Under the pieces are notes generated by a model, which saw nothing but the letters and a program-made list of their open reading frames with translations, was not told the DNA's origin and ran no database searches. A DNA stretch of 64,000 bases from Gnetum montanum (taxonomy: Eukaryota > Streptophyta > Gnetopsida > Gnetales > Gnetaceae): positions 200,212 through 264,211 of the forward strand of contig MNCI01009454.1 of the NCBI GenBank assembly GCA_015680685.1, given 5' to 3'. A program made the translations under genes and the position numbers. Positions 1-12,239 of this stretch are shown here, in pieces; position 1 is the stretch's first letter, and each line of letters opens with the position of its first letter.

Positions 1-853
1 GTACCATTGGCTGTAGTGTTCTAGTGGGCTGTAGTGAGCTACGGTGGTTTGCAACTCCATTAGTATGCCTTTGGTTCTCTCCCAAGTGCTTCTTAGGTTT
101 GGCAAGTCTCTAGTTTGCTGATTCTCAAATTCTCCAACCCTAAAAACATTGAGGGTATGGGTATTTATAGGTCTAGGATTAGCACGAAACATAGGATGGT
201 TTCCATGTGGTAGAGGGAACAGTTGGAACTATGCTGTCATCCAACTACACTCTCCACTGGGCTAGTGGTGTTATGCTTTGTTGTGCTCTATTGGACTCTG
301 CAAGCTGTGACTACATTGCCAGCTGCATGTGTGTTGAGAAGATCACAAGGTATCTAAAAAATGCAACTTTAGAGACTACACTTTGGGGCTACATTCTCCA
401 CTATCTTCTGTGAGGTCAAGTGTAGTTACAATTTTTGGGCCAAAAGGATGTACAAAAAGGAAGCATTTTGCTAACTATGCTTGCCAAAGGTGAGTTGGAG
501 CTAAGCTGAATGCCGATGCTATGTTGTGGAGGCTACTAGAGATTTTTCTTGCTCACTATGCTTGACTATGCTCTAGAATGGGGGAGAGCATAGTCTCACA
601 CATAAAAAATTTGCAAAACTTGATGTTCATGCTAACTATGCTCTCCATTGAAGGATAACTACACTCTGGGGTAATTGAGAGCATAGTGCCAACACTTAGA
701 AAAATTTGTAGTGACTAGCTTTATGCTGAAACTTAGACAAAACTACAAACCTAGCTTTTGTGTTAACTATGCTCTCCATTACAGGCTAACTATACTCTAA
801 AGTAATGGAGATCATAGTCCCAACACTTAAAAAAATCTACAATTGGGATGCCA
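1..853 (-). repeat. LTR fragment, minus strand, truncated by window start
   Basis: This segment interrupts element A just before its pre-RT region: A-type coding homology starts only at about 866. On the minus strand there is a good TATA box (ctataaatac, 161-170) roughly 690 bp from the right edge. That fits an LTR whose 5' end is near 853 (minus strand begins TGGCATCCC) and whose 3' end lies left of the window. The presumed U3 part carries imperfect repeats with hairpin potential. No coding potential is visible; the short plus-strand ORF at 207-413 has no recognisable motif. The exact right edge (853-866) and the family are uncertain, and a solo LTR cannot be told from the end of a full element. 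Confidence 0.5.
469..838. repeat. Four imperfect repeats with inverted-repeat cores
   Basis: Units beginning near 469, 550, 630 and 761 share the theme 'actatgctctccatt ... agagcatagt'. Three contain inverted repeats: 564-574 with 585-595 (11/11 paired), 635-649 with 673-687 (14/15) and 766-780 with 804-818 (14/15). Spacing is about 80, 80 and 131 bp. They lie in the presumed U3 of the minus-strand LTR and could be enhancer-like repeats or a hairpin-forming minisatellite. Confidence 0.7.
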
Positions 854-865
854 TATTCTAGATTT

Positions 866-2420
866 GGTGGTGTTTCAATCACCAACTCTCTAATGATGAA
901 TTTGATGAAACCAACTGGGGAGAGTTGGAGATCCCTGAAAGTTTCAAACATGAGCCCCTTGAGTTGAAATATTTACCAATCAAAATGAAATATATCTTTG
1001 TGAATAATGGGAAGCTAGTTATCTTCAATGTCAACCTTGCTCTTATGTAGAAAAAGAAGCTATTAGAGGTGGTTAACAAATGACCAACAACCTTTTCGTG
1101 GTCACATTCGAAGCTCACAGGGATTGATCCTATGATATGCCAGCACGGTATCTACACATATCCTTCCATTAAGCTACAGAGGCTACTGTAGTGATGGTTG
1201 AACCCCAAACTCAAGCAGATCGTCAAAGAGGAGATTGATCAACTCCTCAAAGTGGGATTCATCTATCCCATTGTAGATAGTGAGTGGGTTAGTCCACTTG
1301 TGATAGTACCAAAGAAAGGTGGAAAGTGGAAGGTCTATATCAATTTCAGACTATTGAATATGGCAACTTACAAAGACCACTTTCTATTTCCATTTGTGAA
1401 CCAAGTGTTGAACACCATTTCTAGGCATTACTACTACAACTTTCTAGATGGTTATAGTGGCTATAACTAAATTCAAATCACACCAAAGGATCAAGCCAAA
1501 ACAACATTCACAAGTCCCTGGGAAACTTTTGCATATAGAAAGATGTCTTTTGGCCTATGTAAAACCCCTACAACATTCCAATGCCTTATCTTAAGCATCT
1601 TCCAATAGTAGATTGGTAGTAGGATGGAAGTCTTTATTGATAACTTTTCCACCTATGGGGCTACATTTGAGTAAGCCCTTGAACATCTTAAGTAAGTGCT
1701 AAAAAGATGTGTGAAGATAAACCTCTGGCTCCACTAGCAAAAAAGCCATTTGATGGTCTAGGAAGGCATTGTTTTGGGGCATAAAATTTCAAATAAAGGG
1801 ATCAAGGTGGACCTTAAAAAAATAAGGATCATCCAAGGAATTACCAAATAACTAGAAATAGTCAAAGATGTGAGGTCATTCCTTGGACACATAGGCTACT
1901 ACTGGTGATTCGTTGAGAATTTCTCTAAGATCACTAAACTATTGGTGGAGCTAACACATAAGGATGTTCCATTTGTCTGGACCATGGAATGCAAGCATGC
2001 ATTCTAACATCTCAAGAAAAAGCTCATGGAAGCTCCAATTCTATGAGAACTTGACTGGTGTGGACCCTTCCACATCATGATGGATGCATCAAATTATGCT
2101 TTGAAAGTCATGCTCACATAGTTGAACAATCAGAAACATCCTTACTACATCCACTACATGAGTAGAAGCACTATGGATGCACAACTGAATTACATCACCA
2201 TAGAGAAACAATTGATGGTAGTGATGTTTGCCTTGGAAAAATCTAGGCACTATGTGCTTAAATACAATGTGTTTATGCACACAAATCACAATGTAATTTG
2301 GTTCCTCATGAACAAACCAATGGTAAGCTTCCATGTCATATGGTGGCTTATGATCTTGCAGGAATTCAATCTCATGATAGTAGATCAAAAAGAAATCAAG
2401 AATGTGGTTGCTAAATAGTT
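866..2420 (+). pseudogene. Element A pol: pre-RT linker, reverse transcriptase and RNase H (decayed)
   Basis: The pre-RT linker (866-1190) includes NWGELEIPESFKHEPLEL. RT starts near 1198 with NPKLKQIVKEEI, then WVSPLVIVPKK, KDHFLFPFVNQVL and LDGYSGYN (1198-1470). Further on come a GTFAYRKMSFGLC-like stretch with stops and the catalytic box as FIDN (about 1630-1642), where FMDD/YMDD is expected, so the second Asp is lost. RNase H (2080-2420) has MMDASNYALKV, a Glu in EKQLMVVMFALEK, and HTNHN where HTDHN is expected. Numerous TAG/TAA codons replace Gln or Trp. This is an inactive relic of the same pol as in B and C. Confidence 0.85.
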
Positions 2421-3780
2421 GTCTTGGTTGTGATGGGATAACAAAGAGGAGGAGAGCTCACTTATAGATCAGTTTTTTGATGAAGTTCTCTTTGTCGGTT
2501 CTATAAATAAACAAATACCCAATGACCCTAACTAGTAGGATGGCATTCTCACCTATCTTCTCACTCAGGAGATGCCATAAGAGTTGGAGAATAGGAAGAA
2601 ACAACAATTTCTTCAACAAGTGAAATGCTTCATGGAAATCAATGGACACCTTTATACAGTGTGTGTCAATGGCTTGGTTTGTTGGTGTGTTCTTGATGCT
2701 GATCAACTATGCATTCTCTAAGATGCTCATGAGGGTCCTTGCAGGGATCACAATGTTGGAAGATGCACGACCATTAAGATCTTCATGGTTGGGTATTATT
2801 GACCAACACTCTTTAGGGATGCTCACTAATTCGTCTACTCCTATGAATGCTTCCAATGTGATGATGGAATGATTGCTCATATGGAGTGACCTTAGTAGTG
2901 GATCCAACCACTAGAACCCTTTGATATTTTGGATGTTAACCTCATGGATCCCATTACATCCATGTCAAATGGAAAGGTGTACATTTTGAAATGGGTAAAA
3001 TCTACAACCATCATCGACTATACATCTTCTATGGTTGTTTGATTTTTATAACAATATGTTGTAAATAGGTTTGGTGTGCCATGCACTTATTTCTGACAAT
3101 GGTACTTATTTTATGGGCACTACATTTTGGAAGCTTATGCAACACTTGGGAGTTGAACATAAGTTAACAACATCCTACCACCCTGAAGCTAATGGTTAAG
3201 TAGAGGTTACAAATAAGGAAATCACAAAAATACTAACAAGAACTATTAGTAAATATAAGAGGGATTGGAGGACAAAACTCAATGATGCCCTTTGAACCTA
3301 CCACTCCACATGGAAACTTCCTATTAGCTACTCTCCCTATGAGCTTGTGTACAAAAAATTGCCAACACTTCCAATTCAAGCTAAGCTCTGTACACTATCG
3401 ACAACTTGTGGCCTCAACCTTAATCTAAATTTAGCACAAAAAGAAAGATTAATGACCCTCAACTTGCTAGATGAGAACTAATTGATAACCCTATCATCTA
3501 ACAAGTTACACATGATATTCAACAAGAAATGTCATGATATTAGAATAAGAAAAGTAAAATTTCAACCAAGAGGTAGGGTTTTCTACTAGAATGCCACATA
3601 TGTACCATAAAGAACCAAGTTCCAAATGCTTTGGGAAGGGCCCTATGTTATTTATGAAACCTTTCCTTCTAGGGCCATGTTAATTTACAAACCTAAAAGC
3701 CTAAATAAGAAATTTATAGTCAACATGCAATAAATCAAACCTTTCTATGAGCCTAAGAGATCTAGTGACTAGAACACCTC
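2421..3780 (+). pseudogene. Element A pol: linker and integrase (decayed)
   Basis: After RNase H, a linker region (2450-2650) leads to the integrase zinc-binding part (from about 2635, frame-shifted; matches FMEINGHLYKVC and the DAHEGPYGGH-type region of B). The core follows: PFDILDVNLMDP at 2918-2950, with the first catalytic Asp replaced by Asn. Then come DNGT-like sequence near 3095, HPEANG near 3182 and EVTNKEITKILTRTISKY at 3205-3255. The tail (3400-3770) has KFQPRGRVFY and GPYVIYETFPSRAM, the usual Ty3/gypsy integrase C-terminus; B has lost this by deletion. Several stops and shifts make it non-functional. Confidence 0.8.
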
Positions 3781-5775
3781 AATAGATGGACCAGCATGCT
3801 CAATTTTTTACATCTCCTCCTTCCAACTCAGTCATGCGAGAGATGGTCATTCATGATGACCATTTAAAGTGGCTCTTCAATTTTTACACTTTTTTGTTTA
3901 ACATCATTTTTATTTTACACCATATTTAGTACTTTTTTCTTCTTTCTTAAATATTTTATAATTTCTTATATATTTTACTTTATTTAGTTTAAATTTTTCT
4001 GCTATTTTGCTAATGTTTTTTTTTTTCTTTATTGCTACTACAACTAAGTGTAACTGTATCTATTATTGATGATGGTTTGTACTATAATGTCATTTGATTG
4101 CTAATGTTTGGATTCTATATTTGAATTTTGATGTTGATAACTAAGACATGGTTCCCTTTTCATTAAACAAGTAGTGAGTCCACATCATTCACCCATCCAC
4201 AAAACTCTATGTTGTTCCTTATTTTTGAAATATGAGGTCCCTCCCTTAATGAAACTTTTCATGAACTTGCAACCTTAGTAGTTTTTAAACTTGGGGAAAA
4301 TTAAATGGATAGACAAAGATGTGACTTCAAGAGGATTTGATGCTCTTTGTACTTACCTACCCTCTTGAGTGCATGTGTGTTTTCATGGATTTCTCACTGT
4401 TCCACTATCAACCAATAACAATAAGCTAAAATTCTTTGCATGGTGTGGTTCCTATCCAAAAATATAAAAATATAAGATCCAAAAAAAACATGATGGCAAT
4501 TCAAAGAACACACCTTAGACAAAATAATAGGCTACAATAACTAGTTATGGGACTAGAAAGACATGTTAACCAGGCTTTAAGGTTTCCTCTAACTAAGGCC
4601 TATCTCATTTCCTGCTTCTCTTTTCTTCTCCTTTAGAAATGATGATTGATATATGGGAATGCTCTTATGTCTTGAGGAGGTGAACTGGTCTTAGAGTGTT
4701 GATGCATAGTCATTGAAAGTGATTAGTTTTAGTTGGGACTAAGGATGGATGTTATTAGGTCATATTAACCACAAAATCCACAAGGAACTTCATGTGATTA
4801 TAATACTAAACTCCATTCCACTCTCTTTCTCATCCACTAATGCTATCCATCACTCACCTCACTACCATTTTTTATGTTTTGTTTGATGCCTTAGTTTGAT
4901 GTGTTAAAATTCTTAGGTCGATTCTTTCGAGATTTGGCCTTTAACTTTCATTACAATCAACTGTGAGGTTACAACCTCCGTGGTTTGAGGATATGCAAGG
5001 GTAGTAAGGGCATGAGCCTGCTATGGGAATGCCTTACTTGCATTTCCCTTGGTTGGGCTAGTTAAGTTCCTTATCCTTAGGTAGTTGTGCATTCAAATCC
5101 TCTACATTCCCCATCGATTGCATCTAGTTATGTGCTCCTTCATAGTGTTTCTTGATTGTTCTCCTAATCCAAACTCCTTCTTTGAAAACCATCAAGCCTT
5201 ATTCATGCATTTCATCATGTTCTAAGCTTCATGGACTTTCATTAGACACCAATTTGCTGCAAAAACTTTGTTTTTTAATCAACTTTGAAAAAGTCAAACT
5301 TATGTCAATAATTTTGTCAATGGGATACCATTGATGCAAGGAAAAATTCCTATAAATAGTGTCCAAAAATTAGCTATTTTTGTCATTTTTCTTCAAACAT
5401 AAGAGGAGTTTTTGCCATTTTTCCATAGCCCATATCCTTTAAACCATTTATTTGATTTACCTTATTTTTTGTTCCTGTAGCTACCAAAGATGAGCTTTAC
5501 ATCATGGGGGATATAAACCTTAGTTTTGGATGAAATTTTTTTTGAATTTTTTCTAAATCTCATAAGGTTTAACTAATATATAGTAAAATCACTAAGTTAT
5601 AAAAGTTAAACCCTTCCAACTAACTCTGGTAGATATTAAAATGAAATAAAATTAAAATAATCAATTCTACCACAATCAAAACTTAGCCAAGTGTAACTAA
5701 CCCAAAGAGATAAGGTACCTAAGTGTTCAAAAGTTACACACCAAATACTAATCCTTGATCATGTTGTGATTACAA
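3781..5775 (+). other. Element A spacer between integrase and ORF3, with internal TATA-like box
   Basis: AT-rich, without a convincing ORF. It aligns in pieces with B 14870-16695 and C 29411-31260 (minus). Shared landmarks include a 'gcatggtgtggttcc' motif near 4440, a 'ccaca.caTcatcCACCCAT' stretch near 4170 and a TATA-like box cctataaata at 5349-5358. The last ~150 bp before the ORF3 start is conserved in all three elements and ends at a splice-acceptor-like site in B and C (here degraded to 'ttacaa' before ATG 5776). The ORF at 5152-5334 shows no conservation and is not called. Confidence 0.7.
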
Positions 5776-8106
5776 ATGGCACCAAGACCAAAGCACCTAT
5801 AGGAAAAAGGACTATCTCAACCAAGGGATAAATGACCAAAAATTGGAAGGGGCCAACAAGAACAAGTCTATGTGTAAGTTGCAAAAACACACGCAATGGA
5901 ACCTCTTCATGAGGACCCCAAAGTAGAATCTATTTGATAAATTTCAAAAGCTAAAATAGAATAGTCGCACTGAGGTGAGACACTGGGACCAAGGTCATGG
6001 CTTAAGATCGCTTTGACCGAAGCTTTCCTAAATCAAATTAAGTCTAAGGATATCCAACATTCAAATCTTCAAAAATTAAAATTTGGTACTTTCCTAAACT
6101 TTACTCTAAAGGATGTCAAGTCCCAACTACAGACCTCTCCTATGTGGTCGATCAACACTTCCAATGGCAAGTGGTACATGGAAGAGACTTACCTCTTATG
6201 GAACAATAGACAAGAAGATTTCATAGTGAAAATCAAGGACATCAATGTGTCTTATTCAGTGTAGATCATCTCACAAGCCCTTAATGTGCCTAAAACTAGA
6301 GTAAATCTAGCAAAGATCTCAACCCAAGTAGACCTAGAGGTGAAAAAAGAGTGGATCCAATAGTGCTATAGAGTAGACTGCAAGGATTATCACATAATAA
6401 CCATGGTGAAGTACAGTTATTTCAAGATTGTAGCCTACCACCTCAATTCAACAATGAGACCCAACAAGGTGTCCACCTTCTCTACTTGTGCATGTGCCAC
6501 TCTAAGTAGAAAGTTCCCTGTCAACCTTTTATAGCTAATCTATCCAGAGATAAAGAAGCGAGTCAAGGAGAATGAATGTGGAAGAAAGGCACTCCTTTTT
6601 TCATGTCATATCAAAAAGTTATGCAAAAGTGCAAGGATAGCCCACTACACTAATAACACAATTAAACATGCTCTTACTACCTCTTGGGAAAATATAATGA
6701 AAGATAAAATCCTAAAAATAACCAAAGAAGAGGAGCAACCACCACCCATTCATGAACAATTAATGTCAAAGTCTAGCACTATCGTTGAGCTCCTACATGA
6801 ACTCTGTGAGTAACTCCTGTAGTAGTAGCAAGCAATATTGAATGGTGGTGAATCATCCATGTACAGACCAACTATGAGCCATCTTAATGAGATGGCCTAA
6901 TCCATTAGCCAAATGGAGGATGTAGCACCATTTTTTTCTATCCATGAATGCAAGTGTTTAGAAGGTCAAATTCTAGCACCTGGGAAGTAATAGTCTCTTT
7001 CAATACAAGCACAATTCCTAGAAATTTCTGGAAATGTACCTACTTTTCAATGCATTTCAAGGATGGAAAAGAGGCTACCATCTTAGTAATGTAGCACCAA
7101 GGGCAGGAAACGATAGCAGAGGTGCTTGCTAATTGAGTGGTTTAAGCACTCAACACCCTTGTAGCATTTGTACTAAATGTACCTATACTTAGAGATGTGC
7201 AAGTGTCTACAAGAGCACCAAGTGGGAGATTCAATGCAACCAAGCATGAAGAGTTACTGGAACAATTGGTTGGAACCGAGTAATCAATTCTGGATATCTT
7301 TGACCTTCTGGATAACATCACTACAATTCAGTTAGAGTTGCTTAAGGCAAATGGCAAACACATCATTGTAGAGGTCCAACTTGAAACAGCCTATGCTAAG
7401 ATCCAATGCTTGGCTACAAAAGTTGGGGAACTTAAAGCCCACATTGATAATCCCATTACACTCAACCAAGTAGTCTCAAGAGATGAAGCTTTTCAACAGC
7501 TTCAACAAAAACTCAAAGAAGCTAAGTATGCGAAGGAGTTGGTGATCTTTGACCAAGCCCTTGCAAATGCCACCACATAAAACATTCAAAAGAACTTGTT
7601 AGAAGTCCACTAGGAGAACATGAGGTTGACCTAGAAAAATTATCACATGCAGAACATCAAAGCTGAAGGGATCAAATGTCAACATTTGTCCAACAATACC
7701 AAGAGCAACTTGCCAAGGGGAATGTTAAATTAAGAAGGTTCACTACAAAAAATAAAAATCTCTTGATGGAGGAGGTTTGTGCCTTGTGCCAAAAGTCTAT
7801 AATAAAAATCATCACTTGAAAAAACAAGATACTTAGGTTTGAAAGGGTAAAAAATCATTACAAGGACTAAGTTGGCTTGCAAAAGGAGCTAAATGAAAAA
7901 CACATTTAACTAGTGAAGGCAAAGTTAATGAGGCCCTCTAGTAACTCTAGCAAGGAGGTGATTTTTGGCAGCCCATCTTTGATGGCATGAATGAGTATAA
8001 TTAGGTTGAAATATACCTCAAAGAGCTACAAATTGAGGAGATGAAGGAGTATGTGGAGTTTGCCAACCTCCATTACTTAAACCTAGTGATGTTAACTATT
8101 GGTAGG
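5776..8106 (+). pseudogene. Element A ORF3, 5' portion (interrupted by element B)
   Basis: The start ATGGCACCAAGACC aligns with the B start ATGGCACCCAAACT. The best preserved stretch is 6013-6264 (TEAFLNQIKSKD ... IKDINVSYSV), matching B 16936-17190 residue for residue in about half the positions. It continues through a Cys-poor globular region (RKFPVNLL.LIYPEIKKR, 6505-6560), then a Pro/Glu-rich linker. Coiled-coil sequence follows from about 7330 (LLKANGKHIIVEVQLETAYAKIQCLATKVGELKAHIDN). The 7330-8106 half is rich in Leu, Gln, Lys and Glu. About a dozen stops are present. It ends at the B insertion after 'LTIGR' and resumes at 20690. Confidence 0.75.
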
Positions 8107-9020
8107 TGATGAAGTGTCATTAATTCATGCATCAACTGGGCTACATATATGAGGCCGTGTATACGCAGCCAAGTCGAAGTGGGCCCATCAACGTAGCCTT
8201 CCTACGTCGACGTGGCCCCGTTTACACAGCCGCCTATCTCGGCCTATAAATAAGAGGGCCTTCTGCCTCATTTAGGCATCTTTCAGTTAGTTGTAGCGAA
8301 GCTCTTGAAGTTTGTTCCCACATGAGATAGAATATTTTCCATGTGCCCGCAGCAAGTGTAAGAAAAGTGATCAACTCTTTATTCGAGCATTGATGTATCT
8401 GAGCCCATTGGCATGACAGAAATAAAGATGAACTATTCAAGCATTCCTTGCAGCATTTGGACTTAGGTATTTTATGCATTCCATAGTTTAAGATGTTTAT
8501 GCTTTATTAATTACTTGTTAATTACTTAAGTTTCTATTACTGTTATCTTGATCACTATCACTTATTCGTAGTTTGTAAAGGCCATAAGTACGACCATCTC
8601 GAACGTAAATCAAACACTTAGCAAGCCTAGTGACGCTTAACGTCTGGTCACCCAGAAGTGTTAGGAGATGCTCAGAATGTGTTCGGAAGATGGGATCAAA
8701 TACATGTGCTAGGCATAGTTAAAGTACAAGCTAGGATAATCATAGATTAGATAATAGTTCATTCCTTAATCTTCATACCTTAATTAGCCACCAAAAGATA
8801 TGCAAAAAGATATAAAAATCATTAGCCGTAATCTCACTTAACCATCGTAATTAGAACATCACAAGTGAGATTAGGAAGACAGCGACTGTTCTATCCTAAG
8901 GGTTTTACTAGTTAGGGTCTGGTGTATGTCAAGTGCTTATAGTCTACGGAATTCAACAGAGTCACATGTGAACACCCGTGATTCGCATGGTTGGGCATAG
9001 GGGTACCTAGCCACTCATCA
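8107..9020 (+). repeat. Element B 5' LTR
   Basis: It starts TGATGAAG and ends CTCATCA, an inverted hexamer TGATGA/TCATCA. The U3 is short with CpG-containing repeats ('tcaacgtagcc', 'tacgtcgacgtgg'). A TATA box (ctataaataag) lies at 8244-8254, about 140 bp from the start. The rest (R-U5) is about 760 bp. It aligns along its whole length with 19801-20689. Confidence 0.92.
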
Positions 9021-9021
9021 T

Positions 9022-9039
9022 TGGCACCGTTGTTGGGAA
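9022..9039 (+). other. Element B primer-binding site (Asp-tRNA-like)
   Basis: TGGCACCGTTGTTGGGAA follows the LTR after one base. It resembles the Athila primer site TGGCGCCGTTGCCGGGGA, usually assigned to tRNA-Asp, with several C-to-T or G-to-A type changes. Confidence 0.8.
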
Positions 9040-9166
9040 TTGTTAAGTCTTACATGCATCATCTAACCGTAGTGAAATTATCAATCAAGTCATTGGAACA
9101 GACCCAGGATAGAAACATTCATGCACACTAGGTAGATTAAAGTTAGTAGTAAGGTACACCAATTAC

Positions 9167-11500
9167 ATGGACCATCTAACATCCAATATGTCTTCTGACA
9201 GGAGGGAGATATCCACCCACTGGTGCCACAGGAGTGTCGAGTGGTGTACAAGAATCCTGATGAGTACATCCCTGATTTCACGTTCATCCTACATCAGGAT
9301 GAGCATCTACGATGGCAGGACATGGAGGGAAATATTTCACAATCTTGGCAGATTGGGCATCCAGGACCTTGGAGCAGAGTATGTCATGGAGGACCATGAC
9401 TACCAGGACTATCGTTCCACTGAGGCTAAACAAGCAAGAGATTAGCAGTAGGCAGATAGATATGAACAGCTAAAGGGAAAACAATTTAGTAACCCCTTAT
9501 TCTTGCAAGGGCTGCTAGACGATGGGGATCCCATCTTTCATGACACCCATTCAACCGAACTTCCCCTGGGGCAGTAGGTCCTCCAGTCCATGATTCATTC
9601 CAAGAATCTAGGTGGCCAAGATTCTGAAGGGGATGGAGGGTCACATAGTAAGGATGAACGGGATGATTAGGATCTTCATCAAGGTAGAGGGAGAGATCCC
9701 TCTCCTTCTTCTCCATCCTCTCGCTCTCCTTCTCCTTCATCCAGCTCAGGCTCTGATCATAACCGAGGTAGGAGGAAGCGAAAGGATAGGGGAAAAAGGT
9801 TCAGAAGGATTGGAAGGAGAAACATGAGGAAATGCATGAACCATCGCATGATGCTCACCGGCATGAAAGGATGGATAGCCAAAATCGTCATAGACATCAT
9901 GGTCCCTAGCAGGACTATGATTCAAATGAGCCGTTGTTGGCTACCCGGAGTATGCTCCAGATCTCTGAGGTAGTTCAAATCCCTAATAGGAACATGAAGG
10001 ATAGCCGGATCAAGCACATTGATATGAACAACATCCCCAGATTTGAAGGGGGATACAACTATGATCCACAGACTCACCTACAGGCATTCCACGATGCCTG
10101 CACCCTACAAAACCTTGACAATGATTAGCAGAAGTTGAAGCTGTTCCCTCGCACACTCACCAAAGAAGCTAAAAGCTGGTACCGTTCCTTGAAGTCAAAA
10201 TCAATCAAAAGATGGAGTACAATATTTGAAATTTTCAATGACAAATATCAAATGTACTCCAGAGTGGCAAACCTGAGATGGAATATCCAAGGCTGGAAAC
10301 AAGGGAATCATGAACCCTTGGATGCCTCCATGAGCAAGTACTACTCGTTGTTGCATCAGTGCCCTAGTCATGGTTACTCTCAGTGGGCATAGCTTCGCCA
10401 CATCATTGATGGGCTCTATTTTGAAATGCAAAAGACCCTTGGCGTGTACACCCAAGGGTGACTGTCAAGGCTAAGGGCCCATCAATTGCAACGCCTCATT
10501 GAACAGGTGGCCAAGGAGGAAGGAGAACTTAGGAAAAAAGAGAGTGCAGAAGAATTCAACCAAGATCCTTCCCTCAGAAAAAGGGAAGTCTATTTTTGTG
10601 ATGAGGAGGAAGAATCATCACTGGAAGCAATGGTAAACCGAAAGACCTTGTCGTTACAAAATTTCACATCTAAAATTTTGGCAAAGGTGGATAAGATGTG
10701 GGACTCTTTTGACGAAAGGATCCAAAGTGTGCTGAAAATCACAGAGGAGTCCAAAGCACAAGGTAATGACTACGATTGGTGCAAGAAGAAGGAAGCAGAA
10801 CGTGCCCAATATAAGGGAAAGGGAAAGGTTGCTGTAGTAGAGTAGGTTGTAGACTTTGACATCAAGAAGAAAGATGAATGTGGCATATGCCAATATGAAC
10901 ATCCTAAGGGATGTTGTCTTGTGGTGTCACATCTTCAAGAGTTTGGGGTGTACACATTGAACCCTTGCTTGGCACAAAGGCAAACACCTCAAAGATTGCC
11001 TTATCCACAAGGTAATTCTAGGCAATTCCACCAACAGTAGCAAGGATACTATCCAAGTGGAGCACCACCACAATAGTATGAATACTTCCAATAGTGGCAA
11101 CACCCACAAACATGGGGGATGCCACCTACAAGGTAGCGGTACCCTTAAAAATAGCTAAATCCCTATGGGTACTATGTTCAGCAACTAGTCTCTCCAAGGG
11201 ACTCTTCCAGCCATGTGACCTTTCAAAGTCATTACCACCACCGGAGTATTTTTAACCTTAATCTCCATCACCTCGGGGGAAAACCCACATCTCTTCTATC
11301 CTCCATCACCTTCTCCTACCACTCCTCCACCACATCCCACTCAGCTACCACCTGCACCTCAAATGTAGGGAGAGATACCTCCACAGCCGCAGTAACGAAA
11401 TGTTACAAGGGCTGTTAACTTACAACCGGCACCTCAGTAGTGGATCAGAACCCAAGCCACGAAAACGTCCCTTTTTCTAGCCCAACAATCTAAACATACC
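9167..11500 (+). pseudogene. Element B gag (decayed)
   Basis: Gag is spread over several frames. A conserved early piece (9225-9320: VVYKNPDEYIPDFTFILHQDE) is matched by C at about 37280-37180. A Ser/Arg/Pro-rich linker follows (about 9670-9800: DPSPSSPSSRSPSPSSSSGS then basic residues). The gag core runs 9934-10850: NNIPRFEGGYNYDPQTHLQAFHDAC, LFPRTLTKEAKSWYRSLK, FNDKYQ, then a Glu/Lys-rich helical stretch. A Cys motif (ECGICQYEHPKGCC, about 10870) is followed by a Gln/Pro/Tyr-rich tail to about 11400. Most stops are TAG where C or context indicates Gln (for example at 10126, 10390, 11038, 11074 and 11095). The true start codon cannot be fixed. Confidence 0.75.
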
Positions 11501-11589
11501 CTTGCATACACCTATGGCCAGTGCCTTCGAACCTACAAGCACCTCCACTCCTCCACCACTAGAGCAGCCTCTAAGCCAACAACCACAAC

Positions 11590-12110
11590 ACTCCAACATC
11601 CAGATGGTCATGCTCATGTATGCTGTGACCGACTGGATCAAAGCAAGTTACCTTCCCCAAAAATTAACTGATCCGGGAAACCCCCTCATCTATCTTTAGG
11701 TGGTAGGGAATGAGCCATGCAAAGCTCTTTTGGACTCGGGGTCAAGGATCAATTTGATCTCTCATGATATGTACAAGAACTAGAACCTGCCCCTGCTAAA
11801 GAAGAGCAACATTCGACTCGAGTTATTAGATTAGTCCATCACTATTCCCTTGGGATTGGTGGAGGACATTGTGACCACTATTTGTAAGTGGTCCTACCCT
11901 GCTGATTTCTTGATCATCTATGTGGAGAATTGCAAGGGGAACTTCCCAATCATCATGGGAAGGGCTTGGCTAAGCACGGTGGATGCACGACTAGGCCTCC
12001 GCGATCTATCCCTTGAAATTTCCAAGGAAAATCCTTTCGAGAAGGTCAAGAAGAAATGCATTCCATGCATCATGTACATTGACTCAGGGTGTAACTGTGT
12101 GTAGCAATTA
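11590..12110 (+). pseudogene. Element B aspartic protease region
   Basis: The segment reads MLMYAVTDWIKASYLPQKL, then CKALLDSGSRINLISHDMY at about 11720-11775. LLDSG is the catalytic motif (DSG in place of the commoner DTG) with the usual downstream NLIS. It is followed by VENCKGNFPIIMGRAWLSTVDA (about 11920-11990), matching the typical flap/ILGRPFL.T region of plant Ty3/gypsy protease. Stops at 11698, 11782 and 11832 break it. The protease would be cut from the gag-pol polyprotein and process it. Confidence 0.75.
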
Positions 12111-12239
12111 TGGTCTGCTAAGCGAATATCCATTCAAGCATGAAATTGGTGTACTGAGGAATCACCTGTTCAACAGTGTCTGTACATAGTAGCCACTTAC
12201 CAAGAGGGCACCCAGTGGCTGAAAGTTGATCCTACTAGC

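Noticed and set aside
879-1118. Minus-strand ORF opposite the pre-RT linker
   Set aside because: Shadow of element A pol on the plus strand.
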